A stretch of 64,000 nucleotides of DNA from a bacterium UBP14_UBA6098 (lineage in GTDB: Bacteria > UBP14 > UBA6098): the NCBI GenBank assembly GCA_002428525.1, contig DIWU01000013.1, positions 39,600 through 103,599 of the forward strand, in the 5' to 3' direction. Below the pieces are notes generated by a model that did not search any database, had not been told where the DNA came from, and worked only from the letters and a program-made list of their open reading frames with translations. Positions 51,593-61,400 of the stretch are shown piece by piece; the first letter of the stretch is position 1, and each line of letters begins with the position of its first letter. A program made the position numbers and the translations under genes.

Positions 51593-52487
51593 AACAATTG
51601 CCCCCTCGAGCTTTTAGATTTTTTTTAATTCTGCCCGCGAGTTCGGGCAATTCGGACGGCGCCAAAGATGAACCGACAAGAGCGATACTTACAGCGAAAA
51701 ACGGGAAGAAGCGCGGGTTGCCCTCTCTGTCGGTCGAGTCGATTCCTCCGGCCTCGCGGTGTTCGCGGCTATAGTATTCCGGGGCAACTCTCTTCACCTC
51801 GGCAACTATTTTCTGGGCCATATCGACGGAAACCTCCGGCCGGGCGATGAAAATGAAATCGTCCCCTCCGATATGGCCGATGAAGGTGTCGCGATGAACA
51901 GACACTGCTGAGCGGAGAATCTCGGCCACGCACAGAATAACACGGTCGCCGTTTTGGAAACCATAGATATCGTTATACGCTTTGAAGTTGTCGATGTCGA
52001 TATAGCCGACACAAAAAGGTTCGCCGAGGGCAAATCGGTGCTTGAGCTCGGCGTCGATAGCGCGGTTTCCGGGGAGCCTTGTCAGTGGGTTGGCCGAGAT
52101 TGAGTCGCGCGTTCGCCGAAGAATTGAGCGGATTCGCGCGGCGATTTCGCGGTGGTCGATCTCGTCTTTGATGAGATAATCGTCAGCGCCCGCGCCCTCG
52201 AGGCCCTCAATTTTATAATCAGTGTCGTCCATGCATGTCAACATGATCACCGGAATATTGTTTGTGGCAAAATCCGCCTTGAGACGCCGGCAAACCTCGA
52301 AACCGTTAAGGCCGGGCATATTGACGTCGAGGAGGATGACCTCCGGCGATAGGTTGTGGGCTATCTCCAAACCCTTATATGGATCGTCGGCGGTAAGCAC
52401 CTCGAAGTTCTCATGTTCGAGGCGGATTTTAAGCATAAATAGATTGCCGATCTCATCATCTATAATAAGAACTTTTTCTTTATTCAA
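51567..52487 (-). CDS. Response regulator with degenerate GGDEF (GGDDF) domain
   Basis: 306 residues from a TTG at 52487 with GGAGG upstream. Receiver domain about 1-120: DD near 10-11, phospho-acceptor Asp54 (VILLDVNMPG), and Lys in LIKDE. The GGDEF domain starts at NPLTRLPGNRAID and the signature reads HIGGDDF (residues 207-211) instead of GGDEF. Known GGDEF enzymes make cyclic di-GMP; Glu-to-Asp at the third acidic position may lower or abolish activity, but GGDDF forms also occur in receiver-linked families. It overlaps the histidine kinase gene by eight bases, so the two are a pair. Confidence 0.9.
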   Translation of the reverse strand: MNKEKVLIIDDEIGNLFMLKIRLEHENFEVLTADDPYKGLEIAHNLSPEVILLDVNMPGLNGFEVCRRLKADFATNNIPVIMLTCMDDTDYKIEGLEGAGADDYLIKDEIDHREIAARIRSILRRTRDSISANPLTRLPGNRAIDAELKHRFALGEPFCVGYIDIDNFKAYNDIYGFQNGDRVILCVAEILRSAVSVHRDTFIGHIGGDDFIFIARPEVSVDMAQKIVAEVKRVAPEYYSREHREAGGIDSTDREGNPRFFPFFAVSIALVGSSLAPSELPELAGRIKKNLKARGGNCYGGPEVLL

Positions 52488-54258
52488 ACCTCATTCCTCC
52501 ATTGCAAATCGGGATAGAGAAGGCAAAACATGTCCCCGATCCCGGAAGGCTGTCCGCCCAAATCCTTCCGGAATGTGCCTCGATTATCTGTTTTGAGATC
52601 GCGAGGCCTAAGCCTGTGCCCTTGGCGGCCTTGGTTTTGCCCTCGACTTGATAAAATTCGCCGAAGACTTTATCTATATGTTCTTTGGGTATTCCAATCC
52701 CGGTGTCGAACACCTTGACTATGAGGTTTCGCTCCTCTGTATATGCGTCGATTATTATCTTGTCGCCATTAGTGGTATATTTCAAGGCATTTGTTATCAG
52801 GTTGTCGAGGACACGATCGATCTGGCGTTGGTCGAACTGCGCCTCCAGTTCATCGAAACCGATCTTCACACCCATCACGATGCCCTTTTCGAGAAAAACC
52901 GTGGCGTGTTGCTCGAGGCTGTCGAGGATGAACTTCTTAACATTAACCTTAGTGATATCGAGTTTGAAGGCCCCCGCCTTGATCTTTTGAAGATCGAGGA
53001 TATCGTGAATCAAACGAGAGAGTTTATCGACATCGCGAGCCATCATATTGAGAAGCTCGGCCTGTCCGCCTGAAACCGGTCCCAAAAGGCCGTCCTGCAG
53101 GTTCGCGATGTTCCCCCGAACCCTGCCTATCGGGCTTTTCAGGTCGTGCGTGATGCTCGCCAAAAAACGGCTTTTCATCTCGTCGAGTTTGCCCAATTCG
53201 ACGAGCATCGTGTTGAAATCGTCGGTTAAATCTCCTATCTCGTCGTTGGTCGAACGTTCGATGCGCTTGTCCCATTCGCCCCTGCTGGCGCTGTTTGTGG
53301 CTACTCGAAGTTTCCCGATCGGCGAGGCGATTTTATTTGCGATCCAATAGGCGATAAGCAATCCGAAAACGAGTAGAATCAGTGTTCCCCATGTATCGAG
53401 CTGGCGTGTGATGCTAACCGCCCGATGAGATTGCTCGAGGGTGACTCCGAGGGCGGAAAGCTCTGTTACCAGTATGTTCTCCAGCGTGTCGTTCAAGGCG
53501 CTGTAAACACTGTCCCAAATATGTGAATTAACTTCGCCGGTTTCGATTTCCCGCCTGAAGAGCGAATCGAGCTCTTGTGAAAGCGAGGCGATCAGCCCGG
53601 GAACCGGGTTCGAGGGCCTGCTCAGCACCGCTAAGGATTCAGCGCCGGCGAGGAAGTCGCGATTCTCCAGCGAAAACCGTTCGATATAGAAAAGAGGCTT
53701 GATATAAAGGTCGATCGACTCCAACAATTTCGCTAAATCGTTAGTTCCAAGGTCAATATTATGCTTCTTGCCCGCCTCGAGTAGATTCGCTCTAATCGAA
53801 TTAATCAGCGCTTTTGTCTCATTGCTTGAGATTAGGGCGTTTGCCGCCGTCGCCGAGCTATCCTCCGCAAGCCTTGTCGCTCGTCTCGATATCTCGATGA
53901 ATCGCGGGATTTCGACCGATAGCGAGTCGAGCGCCGATCTTTCGCCCTTAGATTTCCGCGCCTTCTTTATCTCCTCTGTAGCGATTTGTCCGAATTGCCT
54001 TAGAGTGGCCTCGGTTTTAGATCTGTCGGCCGATCCTCCAAAATGGTTGTAAAGCGCTCGAGAGCTCCGCTGTTGCCGAAGTTTCCCGCGGAGCTGTTGC
54101 GACAACGCAACACGATACATCCCGGAACTCGTCGATCTGATAACATTGTCCAGCTTAGTGAGTTGCGATAAGAAAACCAGATTCCCAATTAGCACGAAGA
54201 ATAATATCACCGTGAAACCAAAAAATATCTTCAGCGCTATCGGGATGCGTCTATGCAT
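52480..54258 (-). CDS. Sensor histidine kinase
   Basis: 592 residues. Two membrane helices (about 8-30 and 292-313) flank a long extracytoplasmic helical sensor domain. HAMP follows (IASPIGKLRVATNSASRGEW), then HisKA with ASITHDLKSPIGRVRGN (phospho-His near 391), and HATPase with NLITNALKYTTNG, VFDTGIGIPKEH and GTGLGLAISKQIIEAHSG. It would phosphorylate the adjacent GGDDF response regulator, linking an envelope signal to second-messenger control. The sensor domain has no recognised ligand motif. A good promoter is just upstream. Confidence 0.94.
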   Translation of the reverse strand: MHRRIPIALKIFFGFTVILFFVLIGNLVFLSQLTKLDNVIRSTSSGMYRVALSQQLRGKLRQQRSSRALYNHFGGSADRSKTEATLRQFGQIATEEIKKARKSKGERSALDSLSVEIPRFIEISRRATRLAEDSSATAANALISSNETKALINSIRANLLEAGKKHNIDLGTNDLAKLLESIDLYIKPLFYIERFSLENRDFLAGAESLAVLSRPSNPVPGLIASLSQELDSLFRREIETGEVNSHIWDSVYSALNDTLENILVTELSALGVTLEQSHRAVSITRQLDTWGTLILLVFGLLIAYWIANKIASPIGKLRVATNSASRGEWDKRIERSTNDEIGDLTDDFNTMLVELGKLDEMKSRFLASITHDLKSPIGRVRGNIANLQDGLLGPVSGGQAELLNMMARDVDKLSRLIHDILDLQKIKAGAFKLDITKVNVKKFILDSLEQHATVFLEKGIVMGVKIGFDELEAQFDQRQIDRVLDNLITNALKYTTNGDKIIIDAYTEERNLIVKVFDTGIGIPKEHIDKVFGEFYQVEGKTKAAKGTGLGLAISKQIIEAHSGRIWADSLPGSGTCFAFSIPICNGGMRFE

Positions 54259-54316
54259 CGAGCAAAACCTCTTTCGTTATCCTCAAATTATTCAGGTTAG
54301 AACTTTAACTCTTCAA

Positions 54317-54344
54317 TATATTTCTACCGCCGCAACTGTCAAGC
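54317..54344 (-). promoter_or_regulatory. Sigma70-type promoter of the histidine kinase run
   Basis: On the minus strand TTGACA (54344-54339), 16 bases, TATATT (54322-54317). It would start transcription near 54310, downstream of the structured element at 54408-54532. Confidence 0.7.
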
Positions 54345-54407
54345 CCTCATAGAGCGCTAAGTGCAGTTTAATTTATGAGTTCATCGGCAAAAGCTCGGCG
54401 CTCGGAG

Positions 54408-54532
54408 GGGGGGCGTCGGCACGACCTGCCCTTGGCAGGTCGTCGGGGTCGCGGCGCGAGTAGGATTTTTCATTAACACAGGTTTTTCCCCGCGCCGCGA
54501 CCCTCCGCGCGGAGCGCGGTCCGACGCCCCCC
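54408..54532. repeat. GC-rich nested palindromic element folding as a four-way junction
   Basis: A 12-bp outer stem pairs 54408-54419 (GGGGGGCGTCGG) with 54521-54532. It encloses three further perfect stems in series: a 10-bp hairpin with a three-base loop (54421-54443, arm ACGACCTGCC), a 13-bp stem (54446-54458 with 54491-54503, arm GGGTCGCGGCGCG) closing a 32-base AT-rich loop, and a 6-bp hairpin with loop GGA (54505-54519). Only one or two unpaired bases join each stem. The element lies in a 292-base non-coding gap and is far more GC-rich than its flanks. It could be a mobile REP/MITE-like repeat, a structured RNA, or a site recognised as a cruciform. Confidence 0.85.
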
Positions 54533-54550
54533 GGGTTGTTGAGGGACGAG

Positions 54551-55261
54551 TTATTTCTCCGGTTGCAGGGTGAAATCTTTAAAGGCCTCGAAGGCGATGG
54601 GCGTTATTTTTTCAACGATTTGGGCGATGACCTTGGCATATTCGCGGATCTCCCACTGCGCATGGACATCGAGACGCAGTTTCAGAAAGTTGAACAGGTT
54701 GTGCAGATCCATCTGCCAATACCATTCCGTATAAGTATTCAAAGGTAAAACTATACGCGCTACCTCCCGCGAAACCCCGCTTTCTAACAACGAATTGTAA
54801 GCGCTAAATGCCGCCTTGCAGGTATTGTCTATTTCCTCGACCGCTTTCTTCTGAACATCCGGCGGAAGCTGGTCACCGCTTCCCTGTCTGTTGATATTGT
54901 CTTGCTCGCAGATGCGCGAGGTTTCCGGCAAGTAATAGTCTTCGGGGAGGACGCTATATCTTCCCGAGACCTCGTTCAAACGCGCCGTGCGGTGACGTAT
55001 CCACTGCCGCGCAACAAAAATTGGCAATTTGATATGAAAAGTGAAGACCACCTGCTCGAAGGGTGAGGTATGTTGATTCTCATAAAGATATCTAATAAGC
55101 TGTGTGTCGCGGCGAAGAGTCGTAGTGCCTTTGCCGTAGGATACACGCGCCGCTTGAACGATCCGTTCGTCGTCGCCGAGGAAATCCACCAAGCGGACAA
55201 AACCTTTATCGAGGACCTTAAATTCCTTGTTTATCAAGCTTTGTTTCTCGTCTCTGTTCAT
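54551..55261 (-). CDS. thyX: Flavin-dependent thymidylate synthase
   Basis: 236 residues. The ThyX motif RHRTARLNEVSGRYS (consensus RHRTxxxNExSxRY) is near residue 88, with HTSPFEQVVFTF upstream and the LPLNTYTEWYWQMDLHNLFNFLKLR C-terminal nucleotide/folate-binding region. It methylates dUMP using FAD and methylene-folate, replacing ThyA. It follows the PAS-GGDEF gene by 26 bases. The structured element begins 18 bases beyond its stop. Confidence 0.96.
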   Translation of the reverse strand: MNRDEKQSLINKEFKVLDKGFVRLVDFLGDDERIVQAARVSYGKGTTTLRRDTQLIRYLYENQHTSPFEQVVFTFHIKLPIFVARQWIRHRTARLNEVSGRYSVLPEDYYLPETSRICEQDNINRQGSGDQLPPDVQKKAVEEIDNTCKAAFSAYNSLLESGVSREVARIVLPLNTYTEWYWQMDLHNLFNFLKLRLDVHAQWEIREYAKVIAQIVEKITPIAFEAFKDFTLQPEK

Positions 55262-55287
55262 TGAATATTCCCTTTCATGCTACTCAT

Positions 55288-56649
55288 TTAATAAATCTTT
55301 CTATGAATCGCTATTCTTTTATTATTTAATCTTTTCTTTTCATACATTCGCTTATCGGCCTTAGCGATTAGAACATCGATGTTGCAGGGGTCGCTCTCTT
55401 CGCAACAATAAACTCCGATGCTGATCGAGAGGTCGAAAGAGCGCTCGGGATTTGAGTTAACACTCTCGATCGCCTGTTGGAGTCGATTCAGCGGTTCTAA
55501 GGTGCATGTATCGTCGGGGCCGGTTATAAGGGCTACGAATTCGTCGCCACCGAGCCTCGCCGCGATATCCGATTCCCTGAACGTGTCTTTTAAAATTCCG
55601 CCGAACGATTGTAGCGCTTCATCGCCATAATCGTGTCCGAGATTATCGTTTATTGTTTTTAGGCCGTCAAGGTCGGCGTAAATCAACGAAACGGACAGTC
55701 CGTTTCTTCGGGAAAGGCTAAGAGTATATTGAGCCGTCTCGAAAAATCCCCTTCGATTGAGAAGACCGGTCAGCTCGTCGTGATTGGAGAGAAACTCGAG
55801 TTTGTCTTCGGCTTGCTTTCTCGAAGTAATATCCGGAAAAATCGATATAGCTCCAATAATCCGGTTTTCACTATCGAGAATCGGAGTGGCACTTATAAGT
55901 ATCCAGCGCTCGGTTTCGTCGGCGCGTTTAATCTTCATAAGGCAGTTTACGGCTCGCTCCCCTTTTATTGCGGCTCTCGCTATGGAGAAATCCTCCGAGC
56001 CGATCTGATTTCCGTCGATATCGTAGGCCGTCCAATTAGGCTTATAATCGATGAGGGACTTTCCTATTATCTTACTCTCGTCTTTTATACCGAAAATCTC
56101 TTTGGTCATATCGTTGAAAACGTGAATGGTCAAATCGGGTGCAGAGATAATAACTAACCCGGCCGGTGTTGTGTTGATAGCGGCATTCATGAAAGCGCGC
56201 GCCTCAAAGAGGTCCTTTTCGCGACGCATTCTTTCAGTAACATCTCTCGCAATCGACTGAATATATAAAGGTTTTCCATCCTCGTCGAAGACCATACTCG
56301 CGGAAACCTCCGCATAAAGAACTCTACCGTCTTTGGTCGTATATCGGCGAGAGTAAACGGCCTCTCCTCCACCGTGTTTTAACAGCTCTCTGCGCTGTCT
56401 GAGGCTCTCATAATCCTCGATAGGCACAATATCGCGGATATTCATATTCAATAGCTCGTCTCTCGAATAACCGAGCATCTCGCAAGCTCGATTATTGACA
56501 TCGATATATTGATCGTCGAGATCGATCATGAAAATCGCTTCGTTAACGTGCTCGAAAAGCGTGCGATAGCGTGCTTCGCTCTGCGTTAAAGTCACGCAAT
56601 CGTGAATGCCCTGAGGACAGACGGCTTTATTGAGATCTTCTTTTTTCAT
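55288..56649 (-). CDS. PAS-PAS-GGDEF diguanylate cyclase
   Basis: 453 residues. PAS 1 at about 25-145 (YRTLFEHVNEAIFMIDLDDQYIDVN), PAS 2 at about 150-280 (NTTPAGLVIISAPD, ILISATPILDSENRIIGAISIF), and GGDEF at about 285-450 with DELTGLLNRRGFF, an intact LGGDEFVAL catalytic loop and an RESD (RxxD) inhibitory site five residues before it. It lacks membrane segments and would sense a cytosolic signal to make cyclic di-GMP, subject to product inhibition. Second cyclic di-GMP-related gene in the area with the GGDDF regulator. Confidence 0.94.
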   Translation of the reverse strand: MKKEDLNKAVCPQGIHDCVTLTQSEARYRTLFEHVNEAIFMIDLDDQYIDVNNRACEMLGYSRDELLNMNIRDIVPIEDYESLRQRRELLKHGGGEAVYSRRYTTKDGRVLYAEVSASMVFDEDGKPLYIQSIARDVTERMRREKDLFEARAFMNAAINTTPAGLVIISAPDLTIHVFNDMTKEIFGIKDESKIIGKSLIDYKPNWTAYDIDGNQIGSEDFSIARAAIKGERAVNCLMKIKRADETERWILISATPILDSENRIIGAISIFPDITSRKQAEDKLEFLSNHDELTGLLNRRGFFETAQYTLSLSRRNGLSVSLIYADLDGLKTINDNLGHDYGDEALQSFGGILKDTFRESDIAARLGGDEFVALITGPDDTCTLEPLNRLQQAIESVNSNPERSFDLSISIGVYCCEESDPCNIDVLIAKADKRMYEKKRLNNKRIAIHRKIY

Positions 56650-56673
56650 TTTTCCCCAAAATATTTTTAAAGA

Positions 56674-56701
56674 AATATAATAAACGATATTTTTTTCACA
56701 A
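56674..56701 (-). promoter_or_regulatory. Possible promoter of the PAS-GGDEF/thyX pair
   Basis: On the minus strand TTGTGA (56701-56696), 16 bases, TATATT (56679-56674). It is divergent from and adjacent to the symporter promoter. Confidence 0.45.
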
Positions 56702-56706
56702 GGGAC

Positions 56707-56735
56707 TTGTTAAAAACAGTCGAACGAATTATTAT
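56707..56735 (+). promoter_or_regulatory. Sigma70-type promoter of the SSS symporter
   Basis: TTGTTA (56707-56712), 17 bases, TATTAT (56730-56735), with the AAAGGAG site and ATG at 56772 following. Confidence 0.55.
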
Positions 56736-56771
56736 AGTAAAGATTTTTTGTTATCTCACAAAAGGAGTATT

Positions 56772-58262
56772 ATGATCCTTCGAGTGTCGGTTGTTCTCGC
56801 CTATGTCGCTATGATAGTGACCATGGGTATTCTCGGGATGAAAAAAACTCGCACGTTCACAGATTTCTTTCTCGGTGGCCGCGATGTCGGTCCGTGGTTC
56901 ACTGCCTTCACCTACGGCACTGCTTATTTTTCCGCGGTCATTTTCATCGGTTTCGCGGGGAAAATCGGCTGGGGATTTGGCCTTTCCGGTTTATGGGTGG
57001 CTATTGGAAATACGCTCATCGGAACGCTTGGCGTTTGGCTCCTCCTTGGTAAGAGAATCAGGCGGGAGACTACCGCCCGCAATGTTTCTACAATGCCCGA
57101 GTATCTCGACTCACGTTATGGTAGTAAATTTCTGAAGTATTACTCCGCCATAGCGATCTTTGTATTCCTGATTCCCTATACCGCGGCGGTTTTTATGGGC
57201 CTATCCTACCTCTTCGAGGCGAACTTTGGCCTGCCGTATTGGGCTGTCCTCGCGTTTATGGGAATCTTTACCGCGGTCTATCTTGTCCTCGGCGGCTACA
57301 AATCGATGACAATGGTCGATTTCATCTTCGGACTTATCATGGTCGTCGGTGTTACAATTCTACTCGCGAGTTGTATCGTCAAGGGCAACGGCCTCTCCGG
57401 AATCGTATCTCAGCTCAGAGCAATTGACCCGCGCCTTGTGGGGCCGGTAGGTCCCCCGGGGCTTTGGCCGCTTTTCTCGATTGTCTTTCTGACAAGTGTC
57501 GCGCCGCTCGCGATGCCGCAACTTATTCAGAAATTCTATGCCATCCGCGATGACCGCTCGATAAAGATCGGTATGATCGCATCGACAGTCTTCGGGCTAC
57601 TCGTGAGCGGGACAGCCTATTTCACCGGCTCTTTAACGAGGATCTTCCTCAACCCGGCGCAGAACCCCGCGGCCTTCAACGCCAACGGTTCCCCGAATTT
57701 CGATTCGTTGATGCCCGAACTGCTAACCTTCACTATCCCGCAGTCGCTATCCGTGGTCATTCTCCTGCTGATGCTCTCGGCGTCGATGTCAACCCTTGCG
57801 GCTTTGGTTCTCATCTCGAGCTCGTCCATTGTCAAAGACCTCTACGGCGGCTTGGCCCACGAACGCACAGCGGATCAAAGGGGGATAATTCGGCTTTTAA
57901 CCCCGGGCGAGCGCGCCTCGGACAAGCGCCTCATGATCCTCATGCGGGTGATGAGCGGAGTTTTTGTTTTCCTGTCGGTGATATTGGCGTTGCTGAAACC
58001 CGCGGTCATCGTCACAATACTCTCGATCTCATGGGGCGCGATTGCCTCGGTCTTCCTCGGGCCGTTCATTTGGGGTCTTCTAACGAAACGCGCCGGCAAG
58101 TTCGGTGCGATTGCTTCGAGTGTCTGCGGACTCGGGACATGCCTCGTCTTGTTCTTCCTGTGGGGAGGCCCAAGGGCCTCCGAAGCCGGAACCGTCGGTA
58201 TGATAGTTTCGCTCGCTTCGGGGCTTCTGCTCGTTCCCTTCGGAAAGCCCTCTAAGAAGTAA
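56772..58262 (+). CDS. Sodium:solute symporter family (SSS) transporter
   Basis: 496 residues from the ATG at 56772 with AAAGGAGT upstream. About 13 hydrophobic segments; family features include TDFFLGGRDVGPWFTAFTYG near the start, STMPEYLDSRYGSK, LVLGGYKSMTMVDFIFG and SASMSTLAALVLISSSSIVKDLYG. Such proteins use the sodium gradient to import a solute such as proline, pantothenate, sugars or acetate; the substrate cannot be read from sequence. Single-gene transcript between its promoter and a terminator. Confidence 0.92.
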   Translation: MILRVSVVLAYVAMIVTMGILGMKKTRTFTDFFLGGRDVGPWFTAFTYGTAYFSAVIFIGFAGKIGWGFGLSGLWVAIGNTLIGTLGVWLLLGKRIRRETTARNVSTMPEYLDSRYGSKFLKYYSAIAIFVFLIPYTAAVFMGLSYLFEANFGLPYWAVLAFMGIFTAVYLVLGGYKSMTMVDFIFGLIMVVGVTILLASCIVKGNGLSGIVSQLRAIDPRLVGPVGPPGLWPLFSIVFLTSVAPLAMPQLIQKFYAIRDDRSIKIGMIASTVFGLLVSGTAYFTGSLTRIFLNPAQNPAAFNANGSPNFDSLMPELLTFTIPQSLSVVILLLMLSASMSTLAALVLISSSSIVKDLYGGLAHERTADQRGIIRLLTPGERASDKRLMILMRVMSGVFVFLSVILALLKPAVIVTILSISWGAIASVFLGPFIWGLLTKRAGKFGAIASSVCGLGTCLVLFFLWGGPRASEAGTVGMIVSLASGLLLVPFGKPSKK

Positions 58263-58280
58263 GGCGATCGATATTCAACT

Positions 58281-58315
58281 TAAGCCCTTCGAAGGAATTT
58301 TCGAGGGGCTTAGTT
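58281..58315 (+). terminator. Terminator after the SSS symporter
   Basis: TAAGCCC and GGGCTTA arms, with an inner TCGA pair, are followed by a T-rich tail. The hairpin has an unpaired base and the tail is interrupted, so strength is moderate. Confidence 0.65.
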
Positions 58316-58321
58316 TCTTTG

Positions 58322-58349
58322 TTGAAAAATTCAAAAAAATATATATAAT
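58322..58349 (+). promoter_or_regulatory. Sigma70-type promoter of the secreted peptidase
   Basis: TTGAAA (58322-58327), 16 bases, TATAAT (58344-58349), about 87 bases before the ATG at 58436. The leader shows no evident structure. Confidence 0.55.
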
Positions 58350-58435
58350 AACTTGATAGTATTTTTCGGAAGGATAAGAATAGACATTTCGCTCCGAATT
58401 TGTTGCAAAATCTTTATTGTCTTATCGGAGGATAG

Positions 58436-61400
58436 ATGTCTATTTTAAAAACCGCTTTCATTATCGCATTGCTGTCCGCTATTGTTGCCTTTGCCATTGT
58501 TCCCTTCGAGGATTACGGCCCTAAAAGCACTCTGACCTATCGACCGATACCGGAGCCGGCCTCCTTCGGCCTGACCGGCGAACTCCCCGGCGGAGAAACC
58601 CTCACCGAATCGCCATGCTTCTATCGGCTCGATCCGATCACCGGCAAGGCATCCCTGCTGACCGGCTATCCTCAGCGAATAGAAGGTTTTCAGGCTATCG
58701 ATGAGGCCTCTGCCGGCGTGGCTTTGCTCGGTTTCATCGATTCGCATCGCGAACTATTTGGAGTTAGCTCCCAAGACCTCGAAATCACCTCGGTCGAATG
58801 GGTGAGGGGCCGCGCAACGGTCGGGCTTCGCCAGATGTTCGAGGGGTTGCCGGTCTGGGGCACAAATCTCGCGGCGATTATCACACCGGACGCGAAGATC
58901 AGTTACATCTCGAATAGGCTGATTCCCGAAATCGAGGTATTCGGCGCGGCCTCGATCGGCGAGGCTGAGGGCCTTGCGAACGCCCTTCGTGCGCTCGATC
59001 CGAAAGGCCAACCGCGAAGGATCGACAAACTGGGCGAGTTCGTCTTCCCTGTCTGGCAAAAGGACGGATACGAGGCTCATCGCGCTTGGGTTTTCCGAGT
59101 CTTCTGCGACGATCCTATCGGCCTTTGGCAGATAGCAGTCTCGTCGAATTCAGGCCAAATCCTCGCGATCTCGAACGAGCTTCGAACCATCGAGCATTCG
59201 GGAAAGGTCAGCGGCCAGTATCATCCCGAATTCAAAGACGATCCTCTGGAGACCTCCGACTGGTTCTTCGCCCGTGTCCGCCTGAACTCCTCGGTGAATG
59301 TATTCGCCGATGTCGCCGGTAATTGGGTGTTAGATATTGATGTTGCCGCGCCGACCTACAACACGACCCATTACGGCCGCTACGCCGATGTCCAAAACGA
59401 TGCCGGCGCTCGAGCCTCCTTCACCGCCGCGAGCTTCACCTCGCCCTACCACTTCACATGGACGACCGCCACCTCGCCCGACGACGAGATGAACGCCTAC
59501 TACCACACAAACGCGATGCACAACTATGTCAAGGACACACTCGGTTTCACGAGTATGGATTATTCTATGGTCACGACGGTGAATTATTCCGTTATGGCCG
59601 ACAACGCCAATTGGGACGGCTCTGGCATTAACTTCGGTGGCGGCGAAACGGTTTTCTACGACATGGCGCTTTTCTGCGATGTAATATACCACGAATACAC
59701 TCACGGTGTAACACATTATATCTATCCCTCCGGCGGCTTGCCCTATTCCGGCCAATCCGGCGCGATCGACGAAGCGCTCAGCGATTATTTCGCCTGTAGC
59801 AAAACCGACAACCCTCTTATGGGCGACGGCGGTCTCTATCGCGGTTCGACGGCTTACATGCGTCGAGTCAACGGCCCGAAAGTATATCCGATCGATTTCT
59901 TGAACGAGGTTCACGCCGATGGCGAGATTATTAGCCCCTGTTGGTGGTCGATTCGCGAGGAATTGGGGAGGGCGTTCACCGATTCACTGGTTCACCTTGC
60001 CAGATTCCTTTATCCCGAGGATTTCGAGGCCTTCTTCTGGGCCACGGTCAATATCGACGACGACGACGGAAATATCCTGAATGGAACCCCCAACGGCAGG
60101 CTTATTTACGAGAGTTATTTCGAGCATGGTATCGGCCCGGGCTTCAATCTCGAGGTTTCGCACAGGCCGCTGAAAAATACCGAGGCCACAACCGGAACCT
60201 ATCGAGTCGAGGCGACCTTCAACGCGACCCTCGGGGTCTCGGCCGAGTCTATCGGTGTTTTCTGGCGCGTCGGTGGTGGCGAGTTCTCCAGACTATCGAT
60301 GGTCGATGTCTTCGGGGTGCATAAGGCCTATATTCCTGCGCAACCGCACGGTTCGGTCATCAATTACTACATCGCCGCCTCCGACAACGGCGGCAACCCT
60401 ATGTCCTCACCGGTCGGAGCGCCCACGAGCTGGCACACCTTCGCTGTCCGAATCGATAGCACCGCGCCGTCGGTTGTCGCTATGCCGGTCGGGCCGTGGT
60501 TCCAGTTCGCTTGGCCCCCAAAATGGGAATTGACAATCACCGACGACCAGAGTATCGGCTCGGCGACTATCGGCGGAAGAATCCGAGGCGTCGAGCTGAC
60601 GCCAACGGTTTTAACCGAAACCTCCGTTTGGGACAAATGGGCGGGCAATCTCCCCGGAATGCCCGACGGCGGCGACACCCTCGAATACTGGGCTACCGCA
60701 ATCGATAACTCAGCCGCGCGACATACGACGATTTACCCGCCGAGCGGTTTCTTCAGGCTTTATGTTTACCCCGGCTACCTCGAAGATTTCGAGATCACCG
60801 GCAGAGGATACAGTAGTAATGCGATTCGCGCCGGTTATATCGACCAGTGGAACCGCGTTCCCCAGAATAACCCGATGAGCGCCGGAGACTACTGCTTCTT
60901 CTTCGGAAGCGGCACAGCATACACCGACCTCGCCGACGGCGCGCTTTCAACCCCCGATCTCAATATCGGATCGGTGGCATGGCTCAAATTCTGGCATACG
61001 ATCGACGCGGAGATGGACGGAAGCTATCAAGCGTGGGACGGCGGAATCGTCGAGGTCTCCACCGACGGCGGCGAGAACTGGCAACAGGTCGAACCACTGC
61101 CCGGCTACAACCGCACAATCCGATCGAACCCGGCAAGCCCCTTCGCCGCCGGAACCCGTTGCTATTCGGGCAATATTTCATGGCGTAAAGACTCCCTCGA
61201 CCTCGCACCATTCTCGCCAAAGGCGCGAGTTCGATTCCATTTCGGCTCGGACGCCCGTGTCACCGGCGGCGGCTGGTTCATCGACGATATCGAGCTGGTC
61301 ACAAACATCTCCGAGATCGCCGAGGGGCTCTTCAAGCCCTCCGAACTAAGCCTCCATCTCGCGCCGAATCCGTTCAACGCGGCTTTAACAATCGAATTCA

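Noticed and set aside
54460..54463. GTAG in the loop of the junction element as the guide tetranucleotide of REP sequences.
   Set aside because: REP guides sit at the foot of the hairpin, not inside a loop; a four-base match is expected by chance.
54408..54532. The four-way junction element as a tRNA or tmRNA gene.
   Set aside because: Stem lengths (12, 10, 13, 6) and a 32-base loop do not fit; there is no T-loop GTTC sequence, no CCA end and no anticodon arm.
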